From NCBI RefSeq assembly GCF_024298965.1, contig NZ_CP085193.1:8060001-8124000 (forward strand): DNA of 64,000 bases, given 5' to 3'. This DNA comes from Streptomyces rapamycinicus NRRL 5491 (GTDB taxonomy: Bacteria > Actinomycetota > Actinomycetes > Streptomycetales > Streptomycetaceae). Shown piece after piece: positions 25,227-32,527 of the stretch. Both the position numbers and the translations under genes were made by a program. The notes below the pieces were generated by a model. That model had not been told where the DNA came from. It did not search any database and saw only the letters and a list, made by a program, of their open reading frames with translations. The stretch's first letter is position 1, and each line of letters starts with the position of its first letter.

Positions 25227-26255
25227 GTCGAGGCCCCGCGGGCGCAGCAGCACCTTGCCGACGGCCGGATCGCCGCTGCCGACCAGCTCGATCGCCGAGG
25301 CGAACTCGGTCAGCGGCAGCTCATGGGTGATCAGCGGCCGCAGGCTCAGCAGCCCCGCGTCGAAGACCCGTACGGCGTGCGACCAGGCGGCGGGCGGGGC
25401 CCCGAAGACGGTCTGCACCTCGATCTGGCGGACCACCAGATCGGTGGGGTCCAGACCCTGCGCGCCCGCCGCCGGGATGCCGGTGAGCACCAGCCGGCCG
25501 CCCCGGCGCAGCAGGGAGGCCGAGGTACGGGCGGCGGAGGCCGATCCGGCGGTCTCGATCACCACGTCATAGCCCGAGAGCTGGTCGGACAGCTGGTCCC
25601 GGATGCGGAACTCGGTGCCGCCGAAGGACAGCGACAGCTGCTCCCGGTCCGGGCGGGTGCCCACCACCAGCAGCCGCGCGGGGGAGACGGCGGCGAGGAA
25701 CTGCACGGCGATCATGCCGAGCGTGCCGGTGCCGACCACCGCGACCCGCTCACCGGGCTGGGCCCGGGCCTTGAGCGCGGCGGCGGCGACGCACGCGGCG
25801 GGTTCCAGCAGCGCGGCCGCGCCCAGGTCGGCGTCGTCGGACAGCGGGTGCAGCAGCCGGGCCGGCAGGGCCAGGGTGTCGGCCATCGCCCCGGGCTGGG
25901 TGAACCCGGTCTCCTCGTACCCGGCCGTGCACAAGGTGGTGTCCCCGGCGTGACAGCGGTCGCACACCTGGCAGTTGCGGAACCCCTCGCCGACGACCTT
26001 ACGGCCGACGAGCGCCTCCGGGACGCCCGCGCCGACCGCCTCGACCGTCCCGGACCACTCATGGCCGGGGGTGACGGGGTAGCGGACGTATCCCTCGGGC
26101 CGGTTGCCCTGGTACAGCTCGCGGTCGCTGCCGCAGATCCCGGAGGCGTGCACCCGCACCCGCGCGTCACCGGGGCCGGGCGCGGCCTCTTCGGCGGCGG
26201 TGCCGGTCCCGACGAGACGGAACGCGCCGGGGGCGTCGAGGACGAGCGCGGTCAC
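25224..26255 (-). CDS. Zinc-dependent medium-chain dehydrogenase (sugar/polyol type)
   Basis: 343 residues, GTG start overlapping the dehydratase stop (GTGA). MDR fold: the catalytic zinc region ASGICGSDRELYQG (Cys) and PGHEWSGTVEAVG (His-Glu), the structural-zinc cysteines in CQVCDRCHAGDTTLC, and the nucleotide site VVGTGTLGMIAVQFLA. Relatives oxidise polyols, L-threonine or aldoses with NAD(P). In this operon it could oxidise the imported sugar to the lactone or act on a later intermediate. The stop codon lies exactly at the edge of a MITE, which did not alter the C-terminus. Confidence 0.88.
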   Translation of the reverse strand: MTALVLDAPGAFRLVGTGTAAEEAAPGPGDARVRVHASGICGSDRELYQGNRPEGYVRYPVTPGHEWSGTVEAVGAGVPEALVGRKVVGEGFRNCQVCDRCHAGDTTLCTAGYEETGFTQPGAMADTLALPARLLHPLSDDADLGAAALLEPAACVAAAALKARAQPGERVAVVGTGTLGMIAVQFLAAVSPARLLVVGTRPDREQLSLSFGGTEFRIRDQLSDQLSGYDVVIETAGSASAARTSASLLRRGGRLVLTGIPAAGAQGLDPTDLVVRQIEVQTVFGAPPAAWSHAVRVFDAGLLSLRPLITHELPLTEFASAIELVGSGDPAVGKVLLRPRGLD

Positions 26256-27412
26256 TGCCGTCCGCCCTTCGGGTCCCGCTTCTCCCAGCCCTCGGCCCAC
26301 AGGTCGAAGTGGGCCTGCTGCTGGGGGAATTCGGCCGCCGCGTCGGTGTCGAGATCCACGCCGAGACCGGGCTCGTGGGAGAGCTGGAAGTAGCCGTCCA
26401 CGACCTGCGGGGCGCCCTTGACCACCTTCTTGATCTCCGCGTCGGCGAAGTCGTTGAAGTGCTCAAGGATCTTGAAGTTCGGGGTGCAGCCGGCGACCTG
26501 GAGTGACGCGGCGGTCAGCACCGAGCCGCCCACGTTGTGCGGGGCGATCAGCACATAGTGGGTCTCGGCCGTGGCGGCCAGCTTGCGGGTCTCGCCGATG
26601 CCGCCGATATGGCCGACGTCGGGCTGGATGATGTCGGCGGCCTGCGACTCGAACAGCTCGCGGAACTCGATCCGGTCGTGGATGCGCTCGCCCGTGGCGA
26701 TCGGCAGCCGCGTCTTCTCCGCGACCTTCGCGAGCGCCTTGAGGTTCTCCGGCGGCACCGGCTCCTCCAGCCACGACGGATGGAACCGCTCCAGCTCGCC
26801 CGCGATCCTCACGGCGGTCGCCGGGCTGAACCGCCCGTGCATCTCCACCAGCAGCTCGGTCTCCGGGCCGATCGCGTCCCGTACGGCCTCCACGAGGGAG
26901 AGCGAGTGCAGGGTCTCGGCGTGGTCCAGCTCGAAGTGGCCGGTGCCGAAGGGGTCCAGCTTCAGCGCCCGGTAGCCGCGCTCGACCACCGTGGAGGCCG
27001 CCTTGTGGAACGCCTCGGGGGTGCGCTCGACGGTGTACCAGCCGTTGGCGTACGCCTTGACCCGGTCCGTCACCTTTCCGCCGAACAGCTGCCAGACGGG
27101 CACCCCGAGCGCCTTGCCCTTGATGTCCCAGCAGGCCATCTCCACACAGGCGATGCCGGACATCACGATCTCGCCCGCCCGGCCGTAGTCGCCGTACTTC
27201 ATCCGCCGGACCAGGTCCTCCACCGCGAACGGGTCCGACCCGGCGAGGTGATTGGCCTCGGCCTCACGCAGATAGCCCAGCAGCGCATCGGTCCGCCCGA
27301 GCATGCGGGTCTCGCCGACGCCGGTGATCCCCTCGTCCGTATGGACCTGCACATACGTGAGATTGCGCCAGGGGGTGCCGACGACATGCGTACTGATACC
27401 GGTGATGCGCAC
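26252..27412 (-). CDS. Enolase-superfamily sugar-acid dehydratase (MR/MLE, galactonate-dehydratase-like)
   Basis: 386 residues. N-terminal capping domain, then the barrel: ACWDIKGKALGVPVWQLFGG; LKLDPFG at the second strand; metal ligands in LLVEMHGRF, WLEEPVPPEN and ATGERIH; and IIQPDVGHIGGIGE with IAPHN at the end. It fits mandelate racemase-group acid sugar dehydratases such as D-galactonate dehydratase: removal of water from an aldonate to give a 2-keto-3-deoxy acid. Exact substrate unknown. It is the first gene of the seven-gene minus-strand operon, overlapping the dehydrogenase by 4 bp, and follows a promoter with IclR-like boxes. Confidence 0.88.
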   Translation of the reverse strand: MRITGISTHVVGTPWRNLTYVQVHTDEGITGVGETRMLGRTDALLGYLREAEANHLAGSDPFAVEDLVRRMKYGDYGRAGEIVMSGIACVEMACWDIKGKALGVPVWQLFGGKVTDRVKAYANGWYTVERTPEAFHKAASTVVERGYRALKLDPFGTGHFELDHAETLHSLSLVEAVRDAIGPETELLVEMHGRFSPATAVRIAGELERFHPSWLEEPVPPENLKALAKVAEKTRLPIATGERIHDRIEFRELFESQAADIIQPDVGHIGGIGETRKLAATAETHYVLIAPHNVGGSVLTAASLQVAGCTPNFKILEHFNDFADAEIKKVVKGAPQVVDGYFQLSHEPGLGVDLDTDAAAEFPQQQAHFDLWAEGWEKRDPKGGRQ

Positions 27413-27432
27413 AGCAATCGACCCTTCGCGAT

Positions 27433-27460
27433 GTTCGATATTTCGTCACACGTTCGAAAT
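27433..27460. promoter_or_regulatory. IclR-like boxes downstream of the sugar operon -10
   Basis: GTTCGATAT (27433-27441) and GTTCGAAAT (27452-27460) in direct orientation, 19 bp apart, between the predicted -10 and the start of the dehydratase. GTTCGAT is the known opening of PcaR/PcaU operators. Confidence 0.55.
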
Positions 27461-27469
27461 CTTGACGTG

Positions 27470-27499
27470 ACGGTAGTAAGCGCCCGTCAGGGGTGTCAA
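27470..27499 (-). promoter_or_regulatory. Sugar operon promoter
   Basis: Minus strand: -35 TTGACA (27499-27494), 18-bp spacer, -10 TACCGT (27475-27470), about 60 bp upstream of the dehydratase start. GTTCGA-type boxes lie on both sides, which would allow loop-type repression or activation. Confidence 0.6.
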
Positions 27500-27516
27500 T
27501 GGTTGTGCGGCGAATG

Positions 27517-27528
27517 ACGTTCGAACGT
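27517..27528. promoter_or_regulatory. Perfect ACGTTCGAACGT palindrome upstream of -35
   Basis: A 12-bp perfect palindrome 18 bp upstream of the sugar operon -35, sharing its GTTCGAA core with the downstream boxes. A likely second operator of the same regulator. Confidence 0.55.
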
Positions 27529-27534
27529 GACAAC

Positions 27535-27570
27535 CCATCATGACCGATCAAGAACCATCATGACCGATCA
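27535..27570. repeat. Direct repeat of 16 bp with 20-bp period
   Basis: CCATCATGACCGATCA occurs at 27535-27550 and again at 27555-27570, next to the upstream palindrome. Two-turn spacing puts both copies on the same face of the helix, so they could be paired protein sites. Confidence 0.7.
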
Positions 27571-27627
27571 TCTCGCAGGACGACATGGCTGCCGGAATGT
27601 TCGTTGAAGACGCCTGTGCGGCGCGGC

Positions 27628-28590
27628 TCAGCCCCTGGTGTGCGAGAGCAAACGGACCGGGGTGACCTCTTGTACATGAAGGACGGCATCGCACCAGTCC
27701 GCGAGCGATCCGCCGGAGAGGTGGTGGTCGGCGTCGTCGGCGGGGTCGTAGCGCGGACCGAGCAGGCGGGTCCTGGTCGGCGTATCGAGCCAGGTCCGCA
27801 CGGGCGCCGGGCTGTCGGCGCGCGGGTCCAGGAGATAGGCGTCCAGCGCGGTGCCTCCCAGGATCGCGTCAGCGAACTCCGCCGGTGGCTCCGGTACCGG
27901 ACCGGGGGCCATGCCGTGATGGAAGGTGAGGCCGATGGACACGTAACCGGCTCCGAAGCGCTCGCGGAGGTAACTGCCCGCGTTACGGTGCGTCATCGGC
28001 GGCGAGGCGGGCGAGACGGTCCGCGGGGTTCCGTTGACGGTGTGCGCGAGACCGCCCCAGTAGACGATCTTGTCCGTGGTGTTCTCGTGCCACCGGATCG
28101 TGTCCTCGGCCAGACCCAGCTCAATGCGGGCGAGGCCGTCGGGCAGGGAGAGCTGGGCCAGGTGCTCCCGGGCGGTCGGGGCCGTGTCGACGAATCGGAC
28201 CGGGTCATCGGGGTGGCGACGGTTGAAGGAGCGCATCCAGCGGACGACGTCGAGGATCTCCTCGGTCTGCCAGAACGACCGGGCCCCGGCCAGCAGCGCC
28301 CGAGGGTCACCCGCCCCGGTGCGGATGTACTCATCGAGGCCGACCCCCGACGGGTTGTCCCCTTCCAGCGCGAGCGAACGGAAACCCCGTTCCTCGACCA
28401 GCAGCCGGACGATCCGGTGCGAAAGGACGCTGAGTTCATGGGTCTGACGGGTCGAGGCGCCGATGGCCACGACCCTGGCGTCGCGCACGATGTCGACCAG
28501 CGGCAGGAGATCGGTCAACGGAGCCTCGGGATCGAGCGTGGTGAGGCGATGAGCGTGATCCTCGATCCATCGAGTCACCATCTCGGTCAT
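27628..28590 (-). CDS. Erythromycin esterase-like protein with altered active-site motif
   Basis: 320 residues, ATG preceded by AAGGAGG. It matches the EreA/EreB-like fold: early segment VVAIGASTRQTHEL (residues 41-53), ERGFRSLALEGDNPSGVGLDEYI, RWMRSFN, and a late GYVSIGLTFHHG. In macrolide esterases the first motif is GE-x-x-H, whose Glu and His are essential; here the residues are Ala45 and Arg48. Many Streptomyces family members act on other substrates, so macrolide resistance should not be assumed. It stands alone, with a perfect 30-bp tandem repeat in its upstream region. Confidence 0.75.
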   Translation of the reverse strand: MTEMVTRWIEDHAHRLTTLDPEAPLTDLLPLVDIVRDARVVAIGASTRQTHELSVLSHRIVRLLVEERGFRSLALEGDNPSGVGLDEYIRTGAGDPRALLAGARSFWQTEEILDVVRWMRSFNRRHPDDPVRFVDTAPTAREHLAQLSLPDGLARIELGLAEDTIRWHENTTDKIVYWGGLAHTVNGTPRTVSPASPPMTHRNAGSYLRERFGAGYVSIGLTFHHGMAPGPVPEPPAEFADAILGGTALDAYLLDPRADSPAPVRTWLDTPTRTRLLGPRYDPADDADHHLSGGSLADWCDAVLHVQEVTPVRLLSHTRG

Positions 28591-28662
28591 GGCGGGACCT
28601 CCTTGATCGGAGTCGGTTTGGTTCCGGGCCGCGGGGACACGCCCCGGTCGTGACCGACGCGG

Positions 28663-28722
28663 CGCGAGCAGCCTCGGACATGAACCAAGGTTCGCGAGCA
28701 GCCTCGGACATGAACCAAGGTT
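28663..28722. repeat. Perfect 30-bp tandem duplication
   Basis: A 30-bp unit starting CGCGAGCAGCC and ending AACCAAGGTT is present twice without a gap (28663-28692, 28693-28722), 73 bp upstream of the esterase-like gene. Each copy ends in the near-palindrome AACC-AA-GGTT, so the duplication doubles a possible regulator site. Confidence 0.9.
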
Positions 28723-28748
28723 GAGGTCAAGCCAAGGGGCGACGGCGG

Positions 28749-29726
28749 CTACGAACCGCTCCGCTGCGCCTGCACCAGGACCTCGCCCGCCGTCGTCCGG
28801 TCGTACAGCACCGATCGCCCCGCCCGGCGCCTGCGGACCAGCCGGGCCTCGCGCAGGACGCGCAGATGACGGCCGATCGAACCCAGCGTCTGGCCGGTCA
28901 GGGCCACCAGGTGGGTGGTGCTCTTCGGAGTGTCGAGGAGGAGCAGGACGCTCGCGCGGGCCGGGCCGAGAAGACGGGCGAGGGGATCGGCGGCCGGCTG
29001 CGGGTCGGACCCGGCGAGGGCACCGGCACACGGGTAGACCACGGCGTAGCGGTGCGGCGCGTCCCAGGAGACCCATCCGGCCATGGGCGTCACGGGGACG
29101 AAGAGCAGCTGGGCGCCGTGGATCGCGCGCGGCGGATTGTCGTGGGCGTTGATCTGGAGCCGGCTGCCGCCCAGCCACCGCATCCCCGGCCGCATACCGT
29201 CCAGGACGGCCGCCCAGCCGCCCTGGCTCACCTGGCCGGTGCGCGCCACCACATCGGCCTCGATGATCCGGCGGCGGCGCGGCCAGGTGGGCCGCACCGT
29301 CTCCGTCCACACCCACTCCAGCAGATCCGCCAGCCGCTCCGGCAGATCGTCGCGGTGCAGCGCGGCGGGGAGCGGGGCGCGGCCCAGGGAGACCGTGAGA
29401 TCGGAGCGCGCGGCGGCGGGGGAAGTGGCGCGCATCCGGGCCAGTTCCTCCTCGACGGACGGCTCGCCCTCGCCGGGCGGGGTCAGGGTGAGGAAGTTCG
29501 CGAGCCAGGTCCGGCCCAGCGCGGCCCGTACGAGCAGCGCGGTCACCGGATCGTGGGCCAACCGCGCCCGGTAGGCGGGCAGATGGGCGTCGAGCCATGC
29601 CTGTTCGCCGGGGTGTGCGGCGCTCCCCCGCGCCAGTGCGATCAGGGCCGCGGTGGTCTCGGCGCCGGCGGAGAGGACGAACCGGCTGCCCGCGAGAGTG
29701 TCCGCGTCCATCAGCCACAGCCCCAC
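28749..29726 (-). CDS. ArsR-type winged-helix regulator with DUF5937-like N-terminal domain
   Basis: About 325 residues. A long N-terminal alpha-helical domain (about 1-235) is followed by an ArsR/SmtB-type winged helix at the C-terminus: LARLLGPARASVLLLLDTPK, STTHLVALTGQTLGSIGRHL (recognition helix) and the wing RRRRAGRSVLYDRT. This arrangement matches the DUF5937-ArsR proteins common in Streptomyces. It diverges from an MFS exporter gene, and a perfect palindrome lies between. GTG 29726 has a GGGAG site; ATG 29711 is an alternative. It most likely represses the exporter. Confidence 0.82.
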   Translation of the reverse strand: MGLWLMDADTLAGSRFVLSAGAETTAALIALARGSAAHPGEQAWLDAHLPAYRARLAHDPVTALLVRAALGRTWLANFLTLTPPGEGEPSVEEELARMRATSPAAARSDLTVSLGRAPLPAALHRDDLPERLADLLEWVWTETVRPTWPRRRRIIEADVVARTGQVSQGGWAAVLDGMRPGMRWLGGSRLQINAHDNPPRAIHGAQLLFVPVTPMAGWVSWDAPHRYAVVYPCAGALAGSDPQPAADPLARLLGPARASVLLLLDTPKSTTHLVALTGQTLGSIGRHLRVLREARLVRRRRAGRSVLYDRTTAGEVLVQAQRSGS

Positions 29727-29749
29727 CCGGCCACTCCCGTCACCCCGTG

Positions 29750-29769
29750 GTTTCGCGTCCGCGCGAAAC
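29750..29769. promoter_or_regulatory. Palindromic operator between ArsR and MFS genes
   Basis: GTTTCGCG-TCCG-CGCGAAAC, perfect 8-bp arms, in the 82-bp gap between the divergent starts. Well suited as the regulator's operator for both genes. Confidence 0.65.
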
Positions 29770-29808
29770 ATTAGCGTCACCGCGCGACCACTCCCGAGCC
29801 TGGAGGCC

Positions 29809-31044
29809 ATGCGCACCTATCGAGAAGTGTTCCGGGTCCCGGAGTTCACCCCGCTGTTCCTGCTCTCCGCCACCCAAGTGGCCGCCTCCACGGCGAGCGG
29901 ACTCGCCCTCGGTACCCTCGTCTACGCCGCGACCGGCTCACCGCTGCTCTCCGCGCTCAGCATGTTCGGCCCCTCGCTCGCCCAGGTGGCGGGCGCGCTG
30001 GCGCTGCTGTCGGCGGCCGACCGGCTGCCGCCGCGCGCCGCACTGTCCGGGCTGTCGGCGCTCTTCGCCCTGGGGACCGCCGCGTTGGCACTCCCCGGGC
30101 TGCCCGTGGCGGCCGTCCTCGCCATCGTGTTCGGGCTGGGCGCGGCGGCCTCCCTCGGCGGGGCCGTCCGCTACGGGCTGCTCACCGAGATCCTGCCCAA
30201 GGACGGCTATCTGCTGGGCCGTTCGGTGCTCAACATGTCGGGCGGCACCATGCAGATCGGCGGATACGCGGCCGGTGGCCTCCTCGTGACCGCCCTCTCG
30301 GCACGCGGCACCCTGCTCACCGCCGCCGCGCTGTACGTGCTGGCCGGGGCCACCGCCCGGTTCGGCCTGAGCGGGCGCCCCGCCCGGTCCGGCGGACGGC
30401 CCTCGGTCGCCGAGACCTGGCGCGTCAACGCCCGGCTGTGGTCCTCCGCGCCCCGCCGCCATGTCTACTACGCGCTCTGGGTGCCCAACGGGCTGATCGT
30501 CGGCTGTGAGTCCCTCTTCGTGCCCTACGCGCCCCGGCACGCCGGGCTGCTCTTCGCCGTGGGCTCCCTCGGCATGCTGATGGGGGACCTCCTCACCGGA
30601 CGGCTGCTGCCGCCGCACCGGCGGGAGCGGCTCGCGGCGCCCCTGCGGCTGCTGCTCGCCGCGCCGTATCTGGTCTTCGCGCTGCACCCGCCGCTGCCGC
30701 TCGCGCTGGCCGCCGTAGCCCTCGCCTCGATCGGCTTCTCGGCCACGCTGGCGCTCCAGCAGCGGCTGATGGCCCTGACACCGAACGAGATGAGCGGCCA
30801 GGCCCTGGGGCTGCACTCCTCCGGCATGCTCACGATGCAGGGTGTGTCCGCCGCCCTCGCGGGCGCGCTGGCCCAGCCCACCTCGCCGACCGTGGCGATG
30901 GCCACGCTGGCGGCGGTCTCCGTGGCCGTCACCCTGACCCTGGCCCCGGGACTGCGGGGCGATCCCGGGGCACGTCGGCCTCAGGCGGTCCGGTCGGAGG
31001 GGACGGCCGAGGGGGCGGCCGAGGGGGCGGCCCGGGAGGGGTGA
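29809..31044 (+). CDS. MFS transporter
   Basis: 411 residues with about 11-12 hydrophobic segments. Opening MRTYREVFRVPEFTPLFLLS and the paired halves look like actinobacterial drug/metabolite MFS exporters. The central loop is basic (about residues 190-215) and the C-terminal tail is a low-complexity EGTAEGAAEGAA produced by a short GGGGCGGCCGA repeat. ATG 29809 has a GGAGG site 3 nt upstream, rather close, and the frame is open further upstream into the promoter. Regulation by the divergent ArsR protein is likely. Substrate unknown. Confidence 0.87.
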   Translation: MRTYREVFRVPEFTPLFLLSATQVAASTASGLALGTLVYAATGSPLLSALSMFGPSLAQVAGALALLSAADRLPPRAALSGLSALFALGTAALALPGLPVAAVLAIVFGLGAAASLGGAVRYGLLTEILPKDGYLLGRSVLNMSGGTMQIGGYAAGGLLVTALSARGTLLTAAALYVLAGATARFGLSGRPARSGGRPSVAETWRVNARLWSSAPRRHVYYALWVPNGLIVGCESLFVPYAPRHAGLLFAVGSLGMLMGDLLTGRLLPPHRRERLAAPLRLLLAAPYLVFALHPPLPLALAAVALASIGFSATLALQQRLMALTPNEMSGQALGLHSSGMLTMQGVSAALAGALAQPTSPTVAMATLAAVSVAVTLTLAPGLRGDPGARRPQAVRSEGTAEGAAEGAAREG

Positions 31045-31110
31045 GCACCGTAAGGACGCGGGTGAGCACCGTAAGGGCGTCACCGGGGTCAACCGGGCGG
31101 GGGCCGCGAG

Positions 31111-31158
31111 GTCAACCGGTCGCGGGGCTGTGGGGTCAACCGGTCGCGGGGCTGTGGG
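31111..31158 (+). repeat. 24-bp tandem repeat after the MFS gene
   Basis: The unit GTCAACCGGTCGCGGGGCTG plus TGGG occurs twice in direct contact (31111-31134, 31135-31158), with diverged partial copies on both sides (from 31088 and to about 31170). A GTGAGCACCGTAAG direct repeat lies just before it at 31041-31075. Confidence 0.85.
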
Positions 31159-31294
31159 GTCAACCGGGTGCCCGGCGGCCACCCGTTGGGCGGTGCCGGA
31201 CACGCCGCATGGGGGTGAGGTTCCGCCGGACGGGTTCTCGCGCCCGGTAGCTGTACGGGCAACTGAACTCCCGCCCCAGGAGGTACGTACGCCC

Positions 31295-31765
31295 ATGCGC
31301 AACCGCCGCCGCGCCCTCGGCGCCCTTACCGTTCTTCTCATGGCGGCGCCGGCCGCCCACGCCGCGCCCGCCGCCCACGCCCGGCCCGACGGGCCGCGTC
31401 TGCCCCTGCCCTGGACCGACAATCTGACCATCGACCGCACCGGGGACGTCACCCCGGACGGATCCGTCACGCTGTACGGCAGCTACCGATGCGTCCGGGA
31501 AGGGATGGAGTACCCGCGGGCGAGCGTGCTCGTCACCCTCACCCAGGGCCGGGAGCGCCACGGCCTCGGCGGCTATGACGCGGTCTGCGACGGACAGCGG
31601 CACCGCTGGCTGATCGACGCGGTGGACGTGGGGCGGTACGAACCGGGACCGGCGGACGCCGAGGTCACGCTGTTGAGGTTCGACGCCGGTGGCTCCTTCG
31701 TGCCGATGCCGAGGAACGCGGCCGGGGTCGAGCGGGGGGTCAGGCTGGTGGGCGGCGACGGCTGA
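31295..31765 (+). CDS. Secreted DUF6299-like small protein
   Basis: 156 residues, AGGAGG ribosome site. Signal peptide (about 1-29, with MAAPAAHAAPAAHA). The mature domain resembles DUF6299: an NLTIDRTGDVTPDGSVTLYG strand pair, a Cys in SYRCVREG, and AVCDGQRHRWLID, so one disulphide is likely (Cys67-Cys99 region). Role unknown; such small beta proteins are secreted by many streptomycetes. It stands alone between the MFS gene and the convergent TetR gene. Confidence 0.7.
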   Translation: MRNRRRALGALTVLLMAAPAAHAAPAAHARPDGPRLPLPWTDNLTIDRTGDVTPDGSVTLYGSYRCVREGMEYPRASVLVTLTQGRERHGLGGYDAVCDGQRHRWLIDAVDVGRYEPGPADAEVTLLRFDAGGSFVPMPRNAAGVERGVRLVGGDG

Positions 31766-31799
31766 GCCACCGTCACCAGACGGCCCGCCCGCCCGGCCG

Positions 31800-32405
31800 T
31801 CACCCCTCGGCCGCTTCGTCTCCCTGCCCCAGCAGGGAGACGAAGGCCCGGAAGAGTGCGGGCATGTCCACCGCGTCCCGGTCGTGCAGCCACTGGAACT
31901 GGAGCCCGTCCATCACCGCCACCAGCAGTGGCGCGGCGGCCTCGGGGGTGAGCCCGCCGGGGAGCCGGTCGCCGAACTCGCCGCGCAGGATGGCCGCCAT
32001 GTCGGCGCGCACCTTGTCATAGCGCTGGGTGAAGAAGCCGCGCGCGGGGTGGTCGTCGGTGACGCTCTCGCCGAGGAGCGCGGAGAAGGTCTGGACGATG
32101 CCGGGGCGCATCGCGTTGTAGTCCACCAGCGAGGCGAGCAGGTCCAGCGGCCATACGTGCCCCCCGTCGCGCCGCGCGGAGCCGGTGTCCCACTGGTCGC
32201 GCTCCTCGAGCACGGCGATGAGGAGCGAGTCCTTGGTGGGGAAGTAGTGGAGCAGCCCCTGCTGGGTGAGGCCCACCCGCTCGGCGACCGCGCCGAGGGT
32301 CGCGCCCCGGTAGCCGCGCTCGGCGATCACTTCGAGCGCGCAGCGGACGATCTCCGCCCGTCGTTCCTCACCACGTCTGGTACCGCGCTCGGTCGCCCTC
32401 TCCAT
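31800..32405 (-). CDS. TetR-family regulator, divergent from GH3
   Basis: 201 residues. An N-terminal TetR HTH (about 12-58: EIVRCALEVIAERGYRGATL then LTQQGLLHYFPTKDSLL) and a C-terminal all-helical ligand domain. It diverges from the GH3 beta-glucosidase at 32528, and repeat boxes lie between, so it probably represses GH3 until an inducer appears. ATG 32405 is chosen for usual length; ATG 32423 would add MLYGTS and overlap the operator region. Confidence 0.85.
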   Translation of the reverse strand: MERATERGTRRGEERRAEIVRCALEVIAERGYRGATLGAVAERVGLTQQGLLHYFPTKDSLLIAVLEERDQWDTGSARRDGGHVWPLDLLASLVDYNAMRPGIVQTFSALLGESVTDDHPARGFFTQRYDKVRADMAAILRGEFGDRLPGGLTPEAAAPLLVAVMDGLQFQWLHDRDAVDMPALFRAFVSLLGQGDEAAEG

Positions 32406-32409
32406 GCTC

Positions 32410-32449
32410 GTACCGTAGAGCATGTTTGATAACGAGTCGATAACGGTAC
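32410..32449. promoter_or_regulatory. Operator region between TetR and GH3 genes
   Basis: Direct repeats GATAACG at 32428-32434 and 32439-32445 (11-bp period), enclosed by inverted GTACCGT (32410-32416) and ACGGTAC (32443-32449). Probable TetR binding region. Confidence 0.45.
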
Positions 32450-32527
32450 CTACCTGGCGACAGGCTCTCGGGTCCACCATGGCCCCGGACGAGGACCGGA
32501 CGGGACCCGCACCGGGAGGGGTGAGCG

